From Gimesia algae (lineage in GTDB: Bacteria; Planctomycetota; Planctomycetia; Planctomycetales; Planctomycetaceae): 64,000 nt of DNA. The DNA lies in contig NZ_CP036343.1 in assembly GCF_007746795.1 (NCBI RefSeq), forward strand, positions 2,903,369-2,967,368, read 5' to 3'. How positions within the stretch are numbered: position 1 is the first letter of the stretch; each line of letters opens with the position of its first letter. Positions 40,595 to 50,280 of the stretch are shown piece after piece. Both the position numbers and the translations under genes were made by a program. Below the pieces are notes generated by a model. The model did no database searches. It saw only the letters and a list, made by a program, of their open reading frames with translations, and was not told the DNA's origin.

Positions 40595-41491
40595 ATGAGC
40601 GACTCATCCCAGCCCTTCAAAGAAATGTGGATTAACCTGCAGACACTGGTCAATCGCCGGCTGGAAGAGGCCCTCGATCAATCAGGTGACTGCCCTCCCA
40701 TTCTTAAAGAAGCAATGTCGTATAGCCTCTCAGCAGGCGGAAAACGTTTGCGTCCTATCCTGGTCTTACTCAGCTGTGAAGCCTGTGGCGGTGATCTGGA
40801 AACAGCCTTACCAGCCGCCTGTGCCATCGAAATGGTACACACCTACTCTCTGATTCACGATGATCTCCCGGCGATGGATGACGATGAACTCCGTCGCGGT
40901 TTGCCGACCAGCCACATCAAATTTGGTGAAGCGAATGCGATCCTCGCCGGTGATGCCTTATTGACCCGTGCTTTCGAACTGCTGGCAAATCAGATCGAAA
41001 TAAAGTCCTGTGCAGCAGCGTGTTGTGTCGATCTCGCGAATGCGGCAGGCGCTGTGGGAATGGTCGGCGGTCAGGTCGCTGACCTGGAATCGGAGCATCT
41101 CGAAAATCCCAGCCTCGAAATTCTGGAAGCCATTCATAAACGCAAGACAGGACGTCTGATCTGCAGTGCACTAACCATGGGCGCACGTATTGGTGGCGCT
41201 GATCCAGCGACCCTGAAAAACCTGGAAAGATACGGAACCTGCATAGGATTGGCTTTCCAGATTACCGATGATCTACTTGATTTAACCGGTAATGAAGAAA
41301 AAATGGGAAAAGGCGTGCGAAAAGATGCAGATCACGGTAAATTAACTTACCCCTCCCTGATTGGCGTTGAAGAAAGTCAACGACGCTCTCAAAAATTGAT
41401 AGAAGAAGCGTGTCTCTCGATTGCCCCACTTGGGAGCCACGGCCAACGATTGGAAGAACTGGCCCACTTTATATTGGAACGAGACCACTGA
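40595..41491 (+). CDS. ispA: Polyprenyl (farnesyl-type) diphosphate synthase
   Basis: 298 residues, all-helical trans-prenyltransferase. The first Asp-rich motif is HDDLPAMDDDELRRG and the second is ITDDLLDLTGNEEKMGKG. It condenses IPP with allylic diphosphates. Chain length (C15 or C20) cannot be fixed from sequence; the IspA label is by similarity. Its stop overlaps the dxs start (TGATG), so the two are translationally coupled and both serve isoprenoid synthesis. Confidence 0.9.
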   Translation: MSDSSQPFKEMWINLQTLVNRRLEEALDQSGDCPPILKEAMSYSLSAGGKRLRPILVLLSCEACGGDLETALPAACAIEMVHTYSLIHDDLPAMDDDELRRGLPTSHIKFGEANAILAGDALLTRAFELLANQIEIKSCAAACCVDLANAAGAVGMVGGQVADLESEHLENPSLEILEAIHKRKTGRLICSALTMGARIGGADPATLKNLERYGTCIGLAFQITDDLLDLTGNEEKMGKGVRKDADHGKLTYPSLIGVEESQRRSQKLIEEACLSIAPLGSHGQRLEELAHFILERDH

Positions 41492-43404
41492 TGAACATCG
41501 AAATTCTACCACGGATCAAGTCGCCACTTGATATGCAAACTTTATCCGGGACTGAACTCGAAACGCTGGCAGCAGAAATTCGTGAAGTTTTGTGTACGGT
41601 TGTGGAAGACCGCTCGGCACACTTTGCGAGTAACCTCGGAGTGGTGGAACTCTGCATTGCCCTGCATATGTCTTACGACTTCTCCAGAGATCGCCTGATC
41701 TGGGATACAGGACACCAGATTTACCCACACAAATTACTGACAGGACGCTATTCCGAAATATCGACCATCCGTCGCAAAGGGGGCCTGATGGGCTACCCCA
41801 ATCCGGAAGAGAGCGACTACGACCTGTTCATGACCGGACACGCCGGTGCCAGTGTTTCCACCGTCCTCGGACTCAAAGCCGGCGATGATCTGAGGGGAGA
41901 ATCTGATCGCAAGTCAGTCGCCGTTATCGGTGATGGAGCACTTCCCTCAGGTGTCGTGTTTGAAGCGATGAATAACGCAGCAGGCATGGATCAGGATGTG
42001 CTCGTTATTCTCAACGACAACAAAATGGGGATCTGCCCCCGCGTAGGCGGACTGGCAAAGTATCTCGACAAAGCACGCGTGGCACCTTTTTACAATGGCC
42101 TGAAACGCGATGTCTCCTGGCTCTTGAACAAACTCCCCGTCGTCGGTGAGTCCATGGAAAACACCCTGGGCAGCTTCAAAGAGGCAGTCAAAGGCTTTCT
42201 ACATGGGGGCATGCTGTTTGAAGAAATGGGCTTCCGCTATATCGGTCCTGTAGACGGCCACGATATCGAATCACTGTCTGGCTATTTGCAGATGATCAAA
42301 AACATCAAAGGTCCCGTACTGCTGCATGTCTTGACAGAAAAGGGTCACGGATTTGAACCGGCTACCAATGATCCCGTCTCATTCCATGCACCGGCTCCGT
42401 TCCAGAGGAATGAAGAAAACGAAATCGTGCCCGTGGAAAAACCAGGCAGCGGTTCTCCCAAGGGCTTTACTGATGTCGTCAGCAGTACCATTTTCCAGGC
42501 AATGACTGACAATGAACGGGTCGTCGTCCTCACAGCAGCCATGTGCGCCGGAAATAAACTCGGAAAAGTACGTGACGGCTTCCCTGATCGCTTCTTTGAC
42601 ACCGGAATCTGCGAAGCGCATGCCGTTGCCTTCGCTGGTGGGATGGCCAAAGCCGGACTACGCCCGATTGTTGATATCTACAGCACATTTCTGCAGCGCA
42701 GCTTCGACCATATCTTTCAGGAAGTCGCTCTGCAGAACCTGCCTGTGACCTTCTGTATGGACCGCGCCGGAATCGCCGGAGAAGATGGCCCCACCCATCA
42801 CGGTGCCTTCGACAACACCTACATGCGATGCTTCCCTAACATCGTCAACATGTCCCCCGGGGACGCTCTGGATGTTGAACCCATGCTCGAATTTTCGCTG
42901 CAGCACGATGGACCAACGGCAATCCGTTACCCCAAAGCAGCCGCTGATGCCGTCGAACGCAAGGTTGCACCGGTGGAGTTGGGCAAGTCCGAAGTCTATG
43001 TCTGGGGTAAAGATGGAATGCTCATTGCATTTGGCTCTCTGTTCACCAATTGTATTCAGGCTGCGGAAAAATTGCGGGAAGAAGGACTCGATGTGGGTGT
43101 CATCAACGCCCGTTTCTCCAAGCCCCTCGATACGGAAGTCATCCATCAGGCCCTGCAGGAATCGGGCTTTGTGATTACCGTTGAAGAAGGTACACTTTGT
43201 GGCGGTTTCGGTTCTGCTGTTCTTGAGTCGGCAAATGACGCGGGATTAAATACCAGTCACCTCAAACGACTGGGGATCCCGGATCGTTTCATTGAACACG
43301 GAAACCGCAAAGAATTACTGGCTGACCTGGGACTGGATGTTGCCGGAATTACCGCAACGGCCCGTGAACTGGCACAGCAGACCAAAGTGGTCATCAACGA
43401 TTAA
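41491..43404 (+). CDS. dxs: 1-deoxy-D-xylulose-5-phosphate synthase
   Basis: 637 residues from the ATG overlapping the previous stop. The TPP motif is VIGDGALPSGVVFEAMNNAAGMDQDVLVILNDNKM; EDGPTHHGAFD and HGIPDRFIEHG-type C-terminal (here LGIPDRFIEHGNRKELL) are conserved. It condenses pyruvate and glyceraldehyde-3-phosphate, the entry step of the MEP pathway. The longer frame from 41410 lies inside ispA and is rejected. Confidence 0.97.
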   Translation: MNIEILPRIKSPLDMQTLSGTELETLAAEIREVLCTVVEDRSAHFASNLGVVELCIALHMSYDFSRDRLIWDTGHQIYPHKLLTGRYSEISTIRRKGGLMGYPNPEESDYDLFMTGHAGASVSTVLGLKAGDDLRGESDRKSVAVIGDGALPSGVVFEAMNNAAGMDQDVLVILNDNKMGICPRVGGLAKYLDKARVAPFYNGLKRDVSWLLNKLPVVGESMENTLGSFKEAVKGFLHGGMLFEEMGFRYIGPVDGHDIESLSGYLQMIKNIKGPVLLHVLTEKGHGFEPATNDPVSFHAPAPFQRNEENEIVPVEKPGSGSPKGFTDVVSSTIFQAMTDNERVVVLTAAMCAGNKLGKVRDGFPDRFFDTGICEAHAVAFAGGMAKAGLRPIVDIYSTFLQRSFDHIFQEVALQNLPVTFCMDRAGIAGEDGPTHHGAFDNTYMRCFPNIVNMSPGDALDVEPMLEFSLQHDGPTAIRYPKAAADAVERKVAPVELGKSEVYVWGKDGMLIAFGSLFTNCIQAAEKLREEGLDVGVINARFSKPLDTEVIHQALQESGFVITVEEGTLCGGFGSAVLESANDAGLNTSHLKRLGIPDRFIEHGNRKELLADLGLDVAGITATARELAQQTKVVIND

Positions 43405-43458
43405 TTACGTCTCGCATTCTCCAATCAGTATGGACGCTTGATTTACGGAGCCTTCCGC

Positions 43459-44862
43459 ATGTTTTCACTGAGTTCTGTTTCTTCTGCACGGATTCCCGGT
43501 TTTCTCTGTCTGGCACTGGTCGCCTGCGTTCTGTCTACCCCTAGGGACTCGGCTTTCGCGGAAAGCTATGAATTCAGAGAACCTGTTCAGGACGCGCGCA
43601 CCTTCAACGTGGATTCCACCATTCGGGTCAAAGGGCAGTTGGAAACAGCAATCAAAACAGGACAGGCACGCTCGCTGGAGCTCGATGTCGATGGTAAATT
43701 TCAGTACCTCGAACGTCGATTACCCGGAACCGGACGGGATGCAGAAGCATTTCGCTCACTCCGTTATTATGAAGCAGCGACAGCCACCATCGATGTTCAA
43801 GGCCAGAAAACCTATGCCCGCGGCAGTGACAAGCATCGGCTCATCGTGGCAGAAGGAACATTGGAAGGCCTCTCACTGCATGCCCCCAACAGCCATCTCC
43901 TGCCAACCGAACTCGAACTGCTGAACTCCCCGGGAGACAGCTTGCCAGTCCTGGCGTTATTACCCCAGTCGGACGTGGATGTGGGTGAAGTCTGGACCCC
44001 CGACCGCTGGGTTCTGCAGTCTCTGACCGGGCTGGAAGCAGTTTTGAAATCCGAATTAACCTGCCAACTCGATTCCGTGGAAGATCAGCTGGCCACCATC
44101 AGCTTCACAGGCAGTATTGAAGGAGCGACCGTTGGTGCGCAAACCACAATCACAGTCAAAGGCAAACTGCAGTTCCGCCGGGACCATAACTATATCAGTC
44201 AGTTGGAATTGCAGCAGACAGAGAAACGCTCGGTAGGCTCCGTCAGCCCCGGAATGAAAGTGACCGCAGACGTCAACTGGACACGTTCGATCGCAACTGC
44301 CCCTGGCCCGTTAACCGATGAAATTCTGACTTCGATTCCACTGGAGACCAGCCCGGAAGCAAAATACCTGAGTTTCGAACCACCGTGGAACGTCCGGTTA
44401 TTACTGCCTCGCGACTGGTATGTCTTCCATCAGACGGGACAGGTCGCCGTGTTACGTCTGCTCGATAAAGGCAGTCTGGTTTCACAGGCCAATATCTCAA
44501 AAATCCCGACAGTGAAACCAGGAGAGCACACCAGCGAAGAACAGTTCCAGCAGGATATCCGTTCTTCCCTGGGAGACAAGCTCATCAAGATTCTGAAAGC
44601 AGAAAACCTCTCCACAGATGATGGACGATTCATCCACCGCGTCACTGTGGCCGGGAAAGCCAACGAAATCCCGGTTCAATGGATTTATTACCTGTGCGCT
44701 GCTCCGTCCGGCAGACAGATCTCGTTTGTATTCACCGTCGACGAGAAACTGATCAATGAACTGGATAATCGGGACATGGATATCGTGTTGAGCCTGAAAT
44801 TCCTCGACCCGAAACCAGCGCCCGTCCAGGCAACTCCCGTGGATGGCAATAAGCGAAAATAA
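43459..44862 (+). CDS. Secreted protein of unknown function
   Basis: A 467-residue exported protein with a signal peptide (IPGFLCLALVACVLSTPRDSAFA). No family recognised. The mature part is beta-rich, with YLERRLPGTGRDAEAFRSL early and a separate C-terminal domain (FEPPWNVRLLLPRDWYVFHQTGQVAVL). ATG at 43459 has CGGAG eight bases upstream. It follows dxs by 54 bases, so it may be co-transcribed, without a functional link to isoprenoids evident. Confidence 0.7.
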   Translation: MFSLSSVSSARIPGFLCLALVACVLSTPRDSAFAESYEFREPVQDARTFNVDSTIRVKGQLETAIKTGQARSLELDVDGKFQYLERRLPGTGRDAEAFRSLRYYEAATATIDVQGQKTYARGSDKHRLIVAEGTLEGLSLHAPNSHLLPTELELLNSPGDSLPVLALLPQSDVDVGEVWTPDRWVLQSLTGLEAVLKSELTCQLDSVEDQLATISFTGSIEGATVGAQTTITVKGKLQFRRDHNYISQLELQQTEKRSVGSVSPGMKVTADVNWTRSIATAPGPLTDEILTSIPLETSPEAKYLSFEPPWNVRLLLPRDWYVFHQTGQVAVLRLLDKGSLVSQANISKIPTVKPGEHTSEEQFQQDIRSSLGDKLIKILKAENLSTDDGRFIHRVTVAGKANEIPVQWIYYLCAAPSGRQISFVFTVDEKLINELDNRDMDIVLSLKFLDPKPAPVQATPVDGNKRK

Positions 44863-45102
44863 CCTCGGCAGGTTCCTCGCTGCCAGAGCCTGAGCAGCGG
44901 AAAACCCCGTAATGATCAAATCGGGGTCATAATCCTCACGACCATTGTAATCCGTCACAGTGTTTCGCGATCGAACAGGGATTACCCTGCACTTCACCTC
45001 GGAATGCGAACTAAACTTCATTTACCTGGTTACAATTTTCCAGGAATTCATTCGCAAACCAATCGCTTCTGATACGATTTCCTTCCAGACAGGAAGAGAA
45101 GT

Positions 45103-46038
45103 ATGACGCCAGTTCTCTCAACATCATTGTCAACACTGCCCAACGAAATACTGATCTGTTTCGGTGCGGGGTTGCTGATCGCAGTCTCACTCGGCTTCGC
45201 GACCGGTTATTTCCTGGGCAAGAGTGCGCCCGTTCGTAACCTCCGTCGTGCCCAGAAACATCTTCAGAACTGTTATCAGCACGTCAAAGAAACACTGGAC
45301 ACTGCATATACTGCCTGTACGCTTCTCGAAAATTTTCCGGGTACCATTCTGACCAATGATCAGACGCGGGAATTAAATTCCAAACGTACCAGCCTGCTCT
45401 CATTGATCAATCGACTGGTGGAACGAAAAAATACGGAGCCGGACAAAACTCCGCCTGTCAAAAAACAGGAAAAAAAGAAACAGCAGGATTTCCCGACGTT
45501 ACAATGGGCCTTCCAGCCGGAACACTCACACTTAAAGCTGCCTGATTCTTCTGCGTTCGAAGCCAATCTGGAGATGATGCTGCTGACAGGAACCGCCACG
45601 GACAATCACAGCGGACTGTTGCTCGTGCAGATGAATCAACATGACCAGCTCAAAGAACGGTTTGGGATCATGGCCCCCATCAAGTTCATGAAAACCCTTT
45701 CACGACTGATCATGCACCAGGTGCGAGACGAAGAAGTCATCTGTCTCTGGAAGTCAGATACACTGGCCATCCTCTTCCCCGGCGTTGAAGTCGATGCCGG
45801 TCAGACCTGTGCCGAAACGATTCGAGAAGCAATTCGCCATCATCATTTCCGCCTGGAAAGCAACAGCCCCGAAGTTGTCGTCACCGCCAGTCTCGCGTAT
45901 CTCAACTGCGTTCCCGGCGATTCAGCCGAGCTGGTTCTGGAACGTGGCCTGCACGCATTGGCTCAATCCCAGAAACAGGGGCGCAATCAGCTGATCATTC
46001 AGGACAGCCATTCCTACGAACACAAACAGGCAGTTTGA
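45103..46038 (+). CDS. Membrane protein with a degenerate GGDEF domain
   Basis: 311 residues. One N-terminal membrane helix (LICFGAGLLIAVSLGFATGYFLG), then a coiled-coil/charged linker (TPPVKKQEKKKQQDF), then a diguanylate-cyclase-like fold (about 165-300) that lacks the catalytic motif: where GGDEF should stand the sequence reads WKSDTLAILFPG. It should therefore not synthesise c-di-GMP; it may sense nucleotide or act as a scaffold (inference). Confidence 0.75.
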   Translation: MTPVLSTSLSTLPNEILICFGAGLLIAVSLGFATGYFLGKSAPVRNLRRAQKHLQNCYQHVKETLDTAYTACTLLENFPGTILTNDQTRELNSKRTSLLSLINRLVERKNTEPDKTPPVKKQEKKKQQDFPTLQWAFQPEHSHLKLPDSSAFEANLEMMLLTGTATDNHSGLLLVQMNQHDQLKERFGIMAPIKFMKTLSRLIMHQVRDEEVICLWKSDTLAILFPGVEVDAGQTCAETIREAIRHHHFRLESNSPEVVVTASLAYLNCVPGDSAELVLERGLHALAQSQKQGRNQLIIQDSHSYEHKQAV

Positions 46039-46065
46039 ATCTCATCTACTGCCTGCACCTGACCG

Positions 46066-46185
46066 CTATGGCGTATCAGACTCAGATCGTTCCACTGACA
46101 TTTCACTGATCCACTGCCCGATCAGATCGACTGCATCCTGGAGCACAACGCGGTTCTGGATTTCGGGCATTCGCACTGCCAGATC
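46066..46185 (-). pseudogene. C-terminal scrap of a planctomycete secreted protein
   Basis: A short frame reading LAVRMPEIQNRVVLQDAV, then DLIGQWISEM and TAG, with an in-frame stop just upstream. The RMPxI...V...LIxQWI pattern resembles the C-terminal end of cytochrome-c-like and sorbosone-dehydrogenase-type proteins of this phylum (inference). No upstream part of the gene remains. Confidence 0.4.
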
Positions 46186-46198
46186 TCTGGGTTACAGG

Positions 46199-46475
46199 CG
46201 ATGCATCAGGTTCGAAGAACGCAATGCGAGTATGGAAAAGATCCCCAAGGAGCATACCGAGGTTCTGCAGTTCTACTTGAAGGAAAACTTAAGGGATCAT
46301 AATTTCGTGCGTAGGCCGCTCAACGCAGCGCAAGTGAATCAGAGGGGAACCCCTCATTGATGATGCCTCGAGACGAGATTACTATCAGAACCCCATTGAT
46401 CGACGGAAAGAAATTCAAGCAGAGGAATCCAGAATTGCTTCCAAACAAAGAGATCCACAACACATAAACAATTGA
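46199..46475 (+). pseudogene. Frameshifted remnant of an unidentified gene
   Basis: Two adjoining frames read like one protein. MEKIPKEHTEVLQFYLKENL, then FVRRPLNAAQVNQ runs into a stop at 46358. A one-base shift gives EPLIDDASRRDYYQNPIDRR and KEIQAEESRIASKQ, ending at TGA 46473. Composition is protein-like across the shift. The family is not recognised. Confidence 0.4.
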
Positions 46476-46836
46476 TACAATGACACTTACAGAGAATTTA
46501 ATTCATAAAATCCTGGCACCGGTGTTAAGCCAGTGTTTTTTGTAACCCGACTCCTGATTTGGAATTCCTGCAAATTAAGACCAACACCCGATACTCTGCA
46601 GACGTAATAATTTCTACTGGACTCAGAAAGGACTGGAATTGGCTTTTCCCGGTTGTTTTTCAGTAACTTGATCAATGACAGGCAGATCGGAAAGGAATGT
46701 ACTGGAAATGTCACCTTGTCCTGTTTTCCCTGATCCTATAATATCAAACGGCTAACATTAGTGAGCCCCCGGCGTATTGCAGGTTTCATTAACGGTTTTT
46801 CTATATCACTTCAAATCTAAGCAACGGACGAAACTT
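46476..46836. other. Leader region upstream of the Prc-like protease
   Basis: About 360 bases with no gene. An in-frame upstream ATG exists at 46777 but the first 20 codons are not signal-like. Promoter candidates include CCTATAATATC at about 46734. Confidence 0.4.
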
Positions 46837-48894
46837 ATGAAGTTAAATCCTCCCTCAAAAGCAGCCTCTGCTCTCAGTCTTTGTATGGTTCTCCTTCTGG
46901 GAACCGCCATTTTTGCGCAGCAGGCTACTGTCTCTGATTCAGCCAGTGATTCAACCACAGCCAAACGGGTCTGTGCGATGGTCAGCCGCTTCCATATCAG
47001 TGGCAAACCGATCAATGATGAAATTTCGCAGAAACTGATGAAGCGTTTCATCAAACAACTTGATCCACAAAAACTGTATTTTTACAAATCAGACATTGAG
47101 GGTTTCGAAGCGGACAAAACTCAGTTGGACGACAAACTTGCTGTCGGTGATGTCAACTTCGCGTATGAGTCATTTGACCTGTACCTGAAGCGACTTCAGG
47201 AACGGATGGAATATGCTCAGCAACTGGTCGATGTTGACCACGACTTCACCGTTGATGAGTCCATTGTAGTCGATGCCAAAGAGCAGAATTTTGCCAAAGA
47301 TCAGGCAGAAATGAATGAACGCTGGAGAAAGCGTGTCAAATACGATCTGCTGAACCTGCTCCTGGAAGATACCGAGCTCGCAGAAGCCCGAGAACAGTTA
47401 CACAAACGCTATCGCAATAACTTGCGAACCATGGTTCAAACTGAAAAGTCAGAAAAGCTGGAAATGTACCTGAGCTCTCTGACCCACTGTTTTGATCCTC
47501 ACTCCAGCTATATGTCTCCCCAGACACTGGAAGACTTCCGCATCAGTATGGAACTCAGCCTGGACGGCATCGGTGCCGCTCTGCGTTCCGAAGATGGTTT
47601 CACAGTAGTTGCCGAAATCGTACCCGGCGGTGCCGCTGATGCCGACGGACGCCTGAAGGCGGGTGACAAAATCATCGCCGTCGCTCAGGAAGATGGTGAA
47701 TTTGTTGACGTCGTCGAAATGAAACTCAGCAAAGTAGTTCGCTACATCCGTGGAAAACGCGGTACCATCGTGCAACTGCGAGTCAAGAAAGAAAAGAACA
47801 GCGTCGCTGAAACCTATCAGCTGACTCGCAAAAAAATCGAGTTAAGCACATCGGAAGTCAAAGGCAAAATCATTGAAACCGGTGAAAGAATTCCAGGCAA
47901 AACCGGCCGTATCGGTGTGATCAGCATCCCTTCTTTCTATCGCGATTTCCGTGGTGCACAGCGAGGTGATGAAAACTTCAAAAGTACCGCTCGCGATGTC
48001 CGTAAAGTACTGTATGACTTCCGTGATCAGGGTGGCGTCGATGGCGTTGTCGTCGATCTGCGATTCAACGGTGGCGGTGCTCTCAGTGAAGCCATCGAAG
48101 TCTCTGGCCTGTTTGTTGATGAAGGCCCGGTCGTTCAAGTCAAACAGATGGACGGCGAACGTAAAATCCACAGCGATGTCGAACCTGGCGCCGTCTTCAC
48201 GGGACCTCTGGTCGTGGTCTGCAATCGACTTTCCGCTTCGGCTTCAGAAATTTTTGCAGGCGTGATCAAAGACTACAAACGAGGTCTGATCATCGGCGAT
48301 ACAACCACGCACGGTAAAGGCACCGTGCAGAATGTGATGCCCGTGAGTAACCAGATGTTTTCCTTCCTGCGAGGGCAGGACCTGGGTGCGTTGAAACTGA
48401 CGATCAACCAGTTCTATCGCGTCAACGGTGACAGTACTCAGAACCGGGGCGTTCGCTCTGATATCGTACTGCCTTCACTGATTGACAATATGGACCTGGG
48501 TGAGTCCTTCCTGGACGATGCCATGGAATTTGACCAGACTGAGGTCGCTCAGTTCGCTCCTGTTGGGATGGTGAATCCACAGATTCTGGATCAACTGAAA
48601 CAGTCCAGCTCAAAGCGGATTGTTGCTGACAAGGAGTTCAAAGAAACTCAGGCAGAGATCGACAAATATTTGCAGAAGAAAAACCAGAAAACCATCTCTC
48701 TGAATGAAGTTGCTCGACGCAAAGAAATGTCCCAGGACAAAGAGAAGGAAGACAAGAAGAAGGAAGAAGAAAAAGCAAAGAAAGAAGCAGCTGACAAAGA
48801 GATCTTCAAAAAGGATTACTACAACGATGAAATCCTGAATATCACTGTTGATTACATGAACGTACTCAAGAACATGAATACCGTTCAACGTTAA
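46837..48894 (+). CDS. Tail-specific (Prc-like) S41 serine protease
   Basis: About 685 residues with a signal peptide (LSLCMVLLLGTAIFAQQ). It has the Prc N-terminal helical domain, a PDZ domain (about 230-320: LDGIGAALRSEDGFTVVAEIVPGGAA), and an S41 protease domain with the nucleophile Ser in RLSASASEIFAG and the Lys in THGKGTVQ. A long C-terminal domain ends in a Lys/Glu-rich coil (DKEKEDKKKEEEKAKKE). It degrades periplasmic proteins from their C-termini. ATG at 46837 is preferred over the longer frame from 46777. A strong terminator follows. Confidence 0.93.
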   Translation: MKLNPPSKAASALSLCMVLLLGTAIFAQQATVSDSASDSTTAKRVCAMVSRFHISGKPINDEISQKLMKRFIKQLDPQKLYFYKSDIEGFEADKTQLDDKLAVGDVNFAYESFDLYLKRLQERMEYAQQLVDVDHDFTVDESIVVDAKEQNFAKDQAEMNERWRKRVKYDLLNLLLEDTELAEAREQLHKRYRNNLRTMVQTEKSEKLEMYLSSLTHCFDPHSSYMSPQTLEDFRISMELSLDGIGAALRSEDGFTVVAEIVPGGAADADGRLKAGDKIIAVAQEDGEFVDVVEMKLSKVVRYIRGKRGTIVQLRVKKEKNSVAETYQLTRKKIELSTSEVKGKIIETGERIPGKTGRIGVISIPSFYRDFRGAQRGDENFKSTARDVRKVLYDFRDQGGVDGVVVDLRFNGGGALSEAIEVSGLFVDEGPVVQVKQMDGERKIHSDVEPGAVFTGPLVVVCNRLSASASEIFAGVIKDYKRGLIIGDTTTHGKGTVQNVMPVSNQMFSFLRGQDLGALKLTINQFYRVNGDSTQNRGVRSDIVLPSLIDNMDLGESFLDDAMEFDQTEVAQFAPVGMVNPQILDQLKQSSSKRIVADKEFKETQAEIDKYLQKKNQKTISLNEVARRKEMSQDKEKEDKKKEEEKAKKEAADKEIFKKDYYNDEILNITVDYMNVLKNMNTVQR

Positions 48895-48925
48895 TCCTGC
48901 TTGAACCTGAAAGTGACTCCCCTTT

Positions 48926-48962
48926 GACTCCGGTCTCTGACTTCAGAGGCCGGAGTTTTTTT
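48926..48962 (+). terminator. Terminator of the Prc-like protease gene
   Basis: GACTCCGG and CTCT pair with AGAG and CCGGAGT across a short loop, followed by a seven-T run. Confidence 0.9.
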
Positions 48963-49103
48963 ATTCCCGTTTCAGCCAGCAGCCCGTAGGGACTCAACTT
49001 GAAGATTCCATTCCGCTGATCACGTATGCATGGAACCTGGGTAGACAGATCGGCTATAATCAAATACGTATCCTGCATCCCTGGTTCATTTTCAGGTTCC
49101 ACC

Positions 49104-50168
49104 ATGCCAAACTCACAGCACCTGCCCCGCTATAATCCACAGCAGACTTATGAGTGGAATTACAAGCAGGCCCCCGAACCCATTAATCAGGAAATACCAT
49201 CTGTCCCGGGTTCCTGGTCATTTTGCGGGCTGCCTGTTCCCTCGCCTCTGGGGATCCCCGCCGGTCCTTTATTGAATGGAAAATGGGTCCTGTATTATGC
49301 CAGCCTCGGCTTTGATGTGCTGACCTACAAAACCGTACGTTCTTCCTCCCGCGCCTGCTATCCCCTCCCCAATCTGCAACCAGTCCAGACACTCTCACTT
49401 GAAGGTACTGAAACCGAGGTGAAGCTGTCAGCAGAGATGCAAGGCAGCTGGGCAGTTTCCTTTGGTATGCCTTCCGCTGCCCCGGATGTCTGGCGTCGCG
49501 ATGTGGAACGGACACGCAAGCAGTTGCCAGCGGAAAAACTGCTCTCCGTCTCTGTCGTAGGCAGTCTGCAGCCTAACTGGTCTCTGGAAGATCTGGCGGA
49601 TGATTATGCGTGCTGTGCGAAGTGGGCCATTGAAAGTGGTGCTGACTGTGTCGAAACCAATTTCTCCTGCCCGAATGTCTGCACGCGTGATGGACAACTC
49701 TACCAGCAGCCCGAGGCAGCGGCACTCGTTGCCAGTCGCGTCAAAGCGGTTTCCGGCGCTACTCCCTATCTGATCAAAATCGGCCACCTGTCGAGAAAAG
49801 CGGATGCACATGAGTTTCTGCAGGCAGTGCTCCCCTTCGCAGCGGGAATCGTCATGACTAACAGTGTGGCAACAACGGTAGTCGATGATCAGGGTACCCC
49901 CCTCTTTTCTGGAGAACAGCGGGGCATTTGCGGTACAGCAACAAAACAGGCTTCGCTGAATCAGCTGCGGCTGTTTGCGGAACTGATCTCAAAGCTCCCC
50001 GCCGGGCAACCCCGCCCCGATCTGATTTCCTGCGGCGGCATCAGTTCTGCCACCGATGTGCAGACGTTTCTGGCAGCCGGCGCCAATGCCTCACATCTGG
50101 CGACGGCAGCCATGTGTGATCCTCTGATCGCCTGTCAGATACGCAAAGAACTGGCTGCTGTCTCCTGA
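49104..50168 (+). CDS. Dihydroorotate dehydrogenase-like flavoprotein
   Basis: A 354-residue TIM-barrel protein with FMN-site features of the DHOD family: PLGIPAGPLLNGKW, CVETNFSCPNV (family NxSxPN-like), LIKIGHLS, and SCGGISSATDVQTFLAAGA. Pyrimidine synthesis is the usual role, but the sequence departs from textbook class 1 and 2 enzymes, so a different substrate is possible. The ATG at 49104 has AGG seven bases upstream; a longer frame starts at 49026. Confidence 0.75.
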   Translation: MPNSQHLPRYNPQQTYEWNYKQAPEPINQEIPSVPGSWSFCGLPVPSPLGIPAGPLLNGKWVLYYASLGFDVLTYKTVRSSSRACYPLPNLQPVQTLSLEGTETEVKLSAEMQGSWAVSFGMPSAAPDVWRRDVERTRKQLPAEKLLSVSVVGSLQPNWSLEDLADDYACCAKWAIESGADCVETNFSCPNVCTRDGQLYQQPEAAALVASRVKAVSGATPYLIKIGHLSRKADAHEFLQAVLPFAAGIVMTNSVATTVVDDQGTPLFSGEQRGICGTATKQASLNQLRLFAELISKLPAGQPRPDLISCGGISSATDVQTFLAAGANASHLATAAMCDPLIACQIRKELAAVS

Positions 50169-50280
50169 TCTCTCACGAGAAAACCTGGCTGACTCATAAA
50201 ATAATGCTTGCGCCAGCGTTTTTTCTGAATCGCCTGGTTTGTCGCTCGACCAGCAACCACAGGTACCGTAAGATGAAGAC

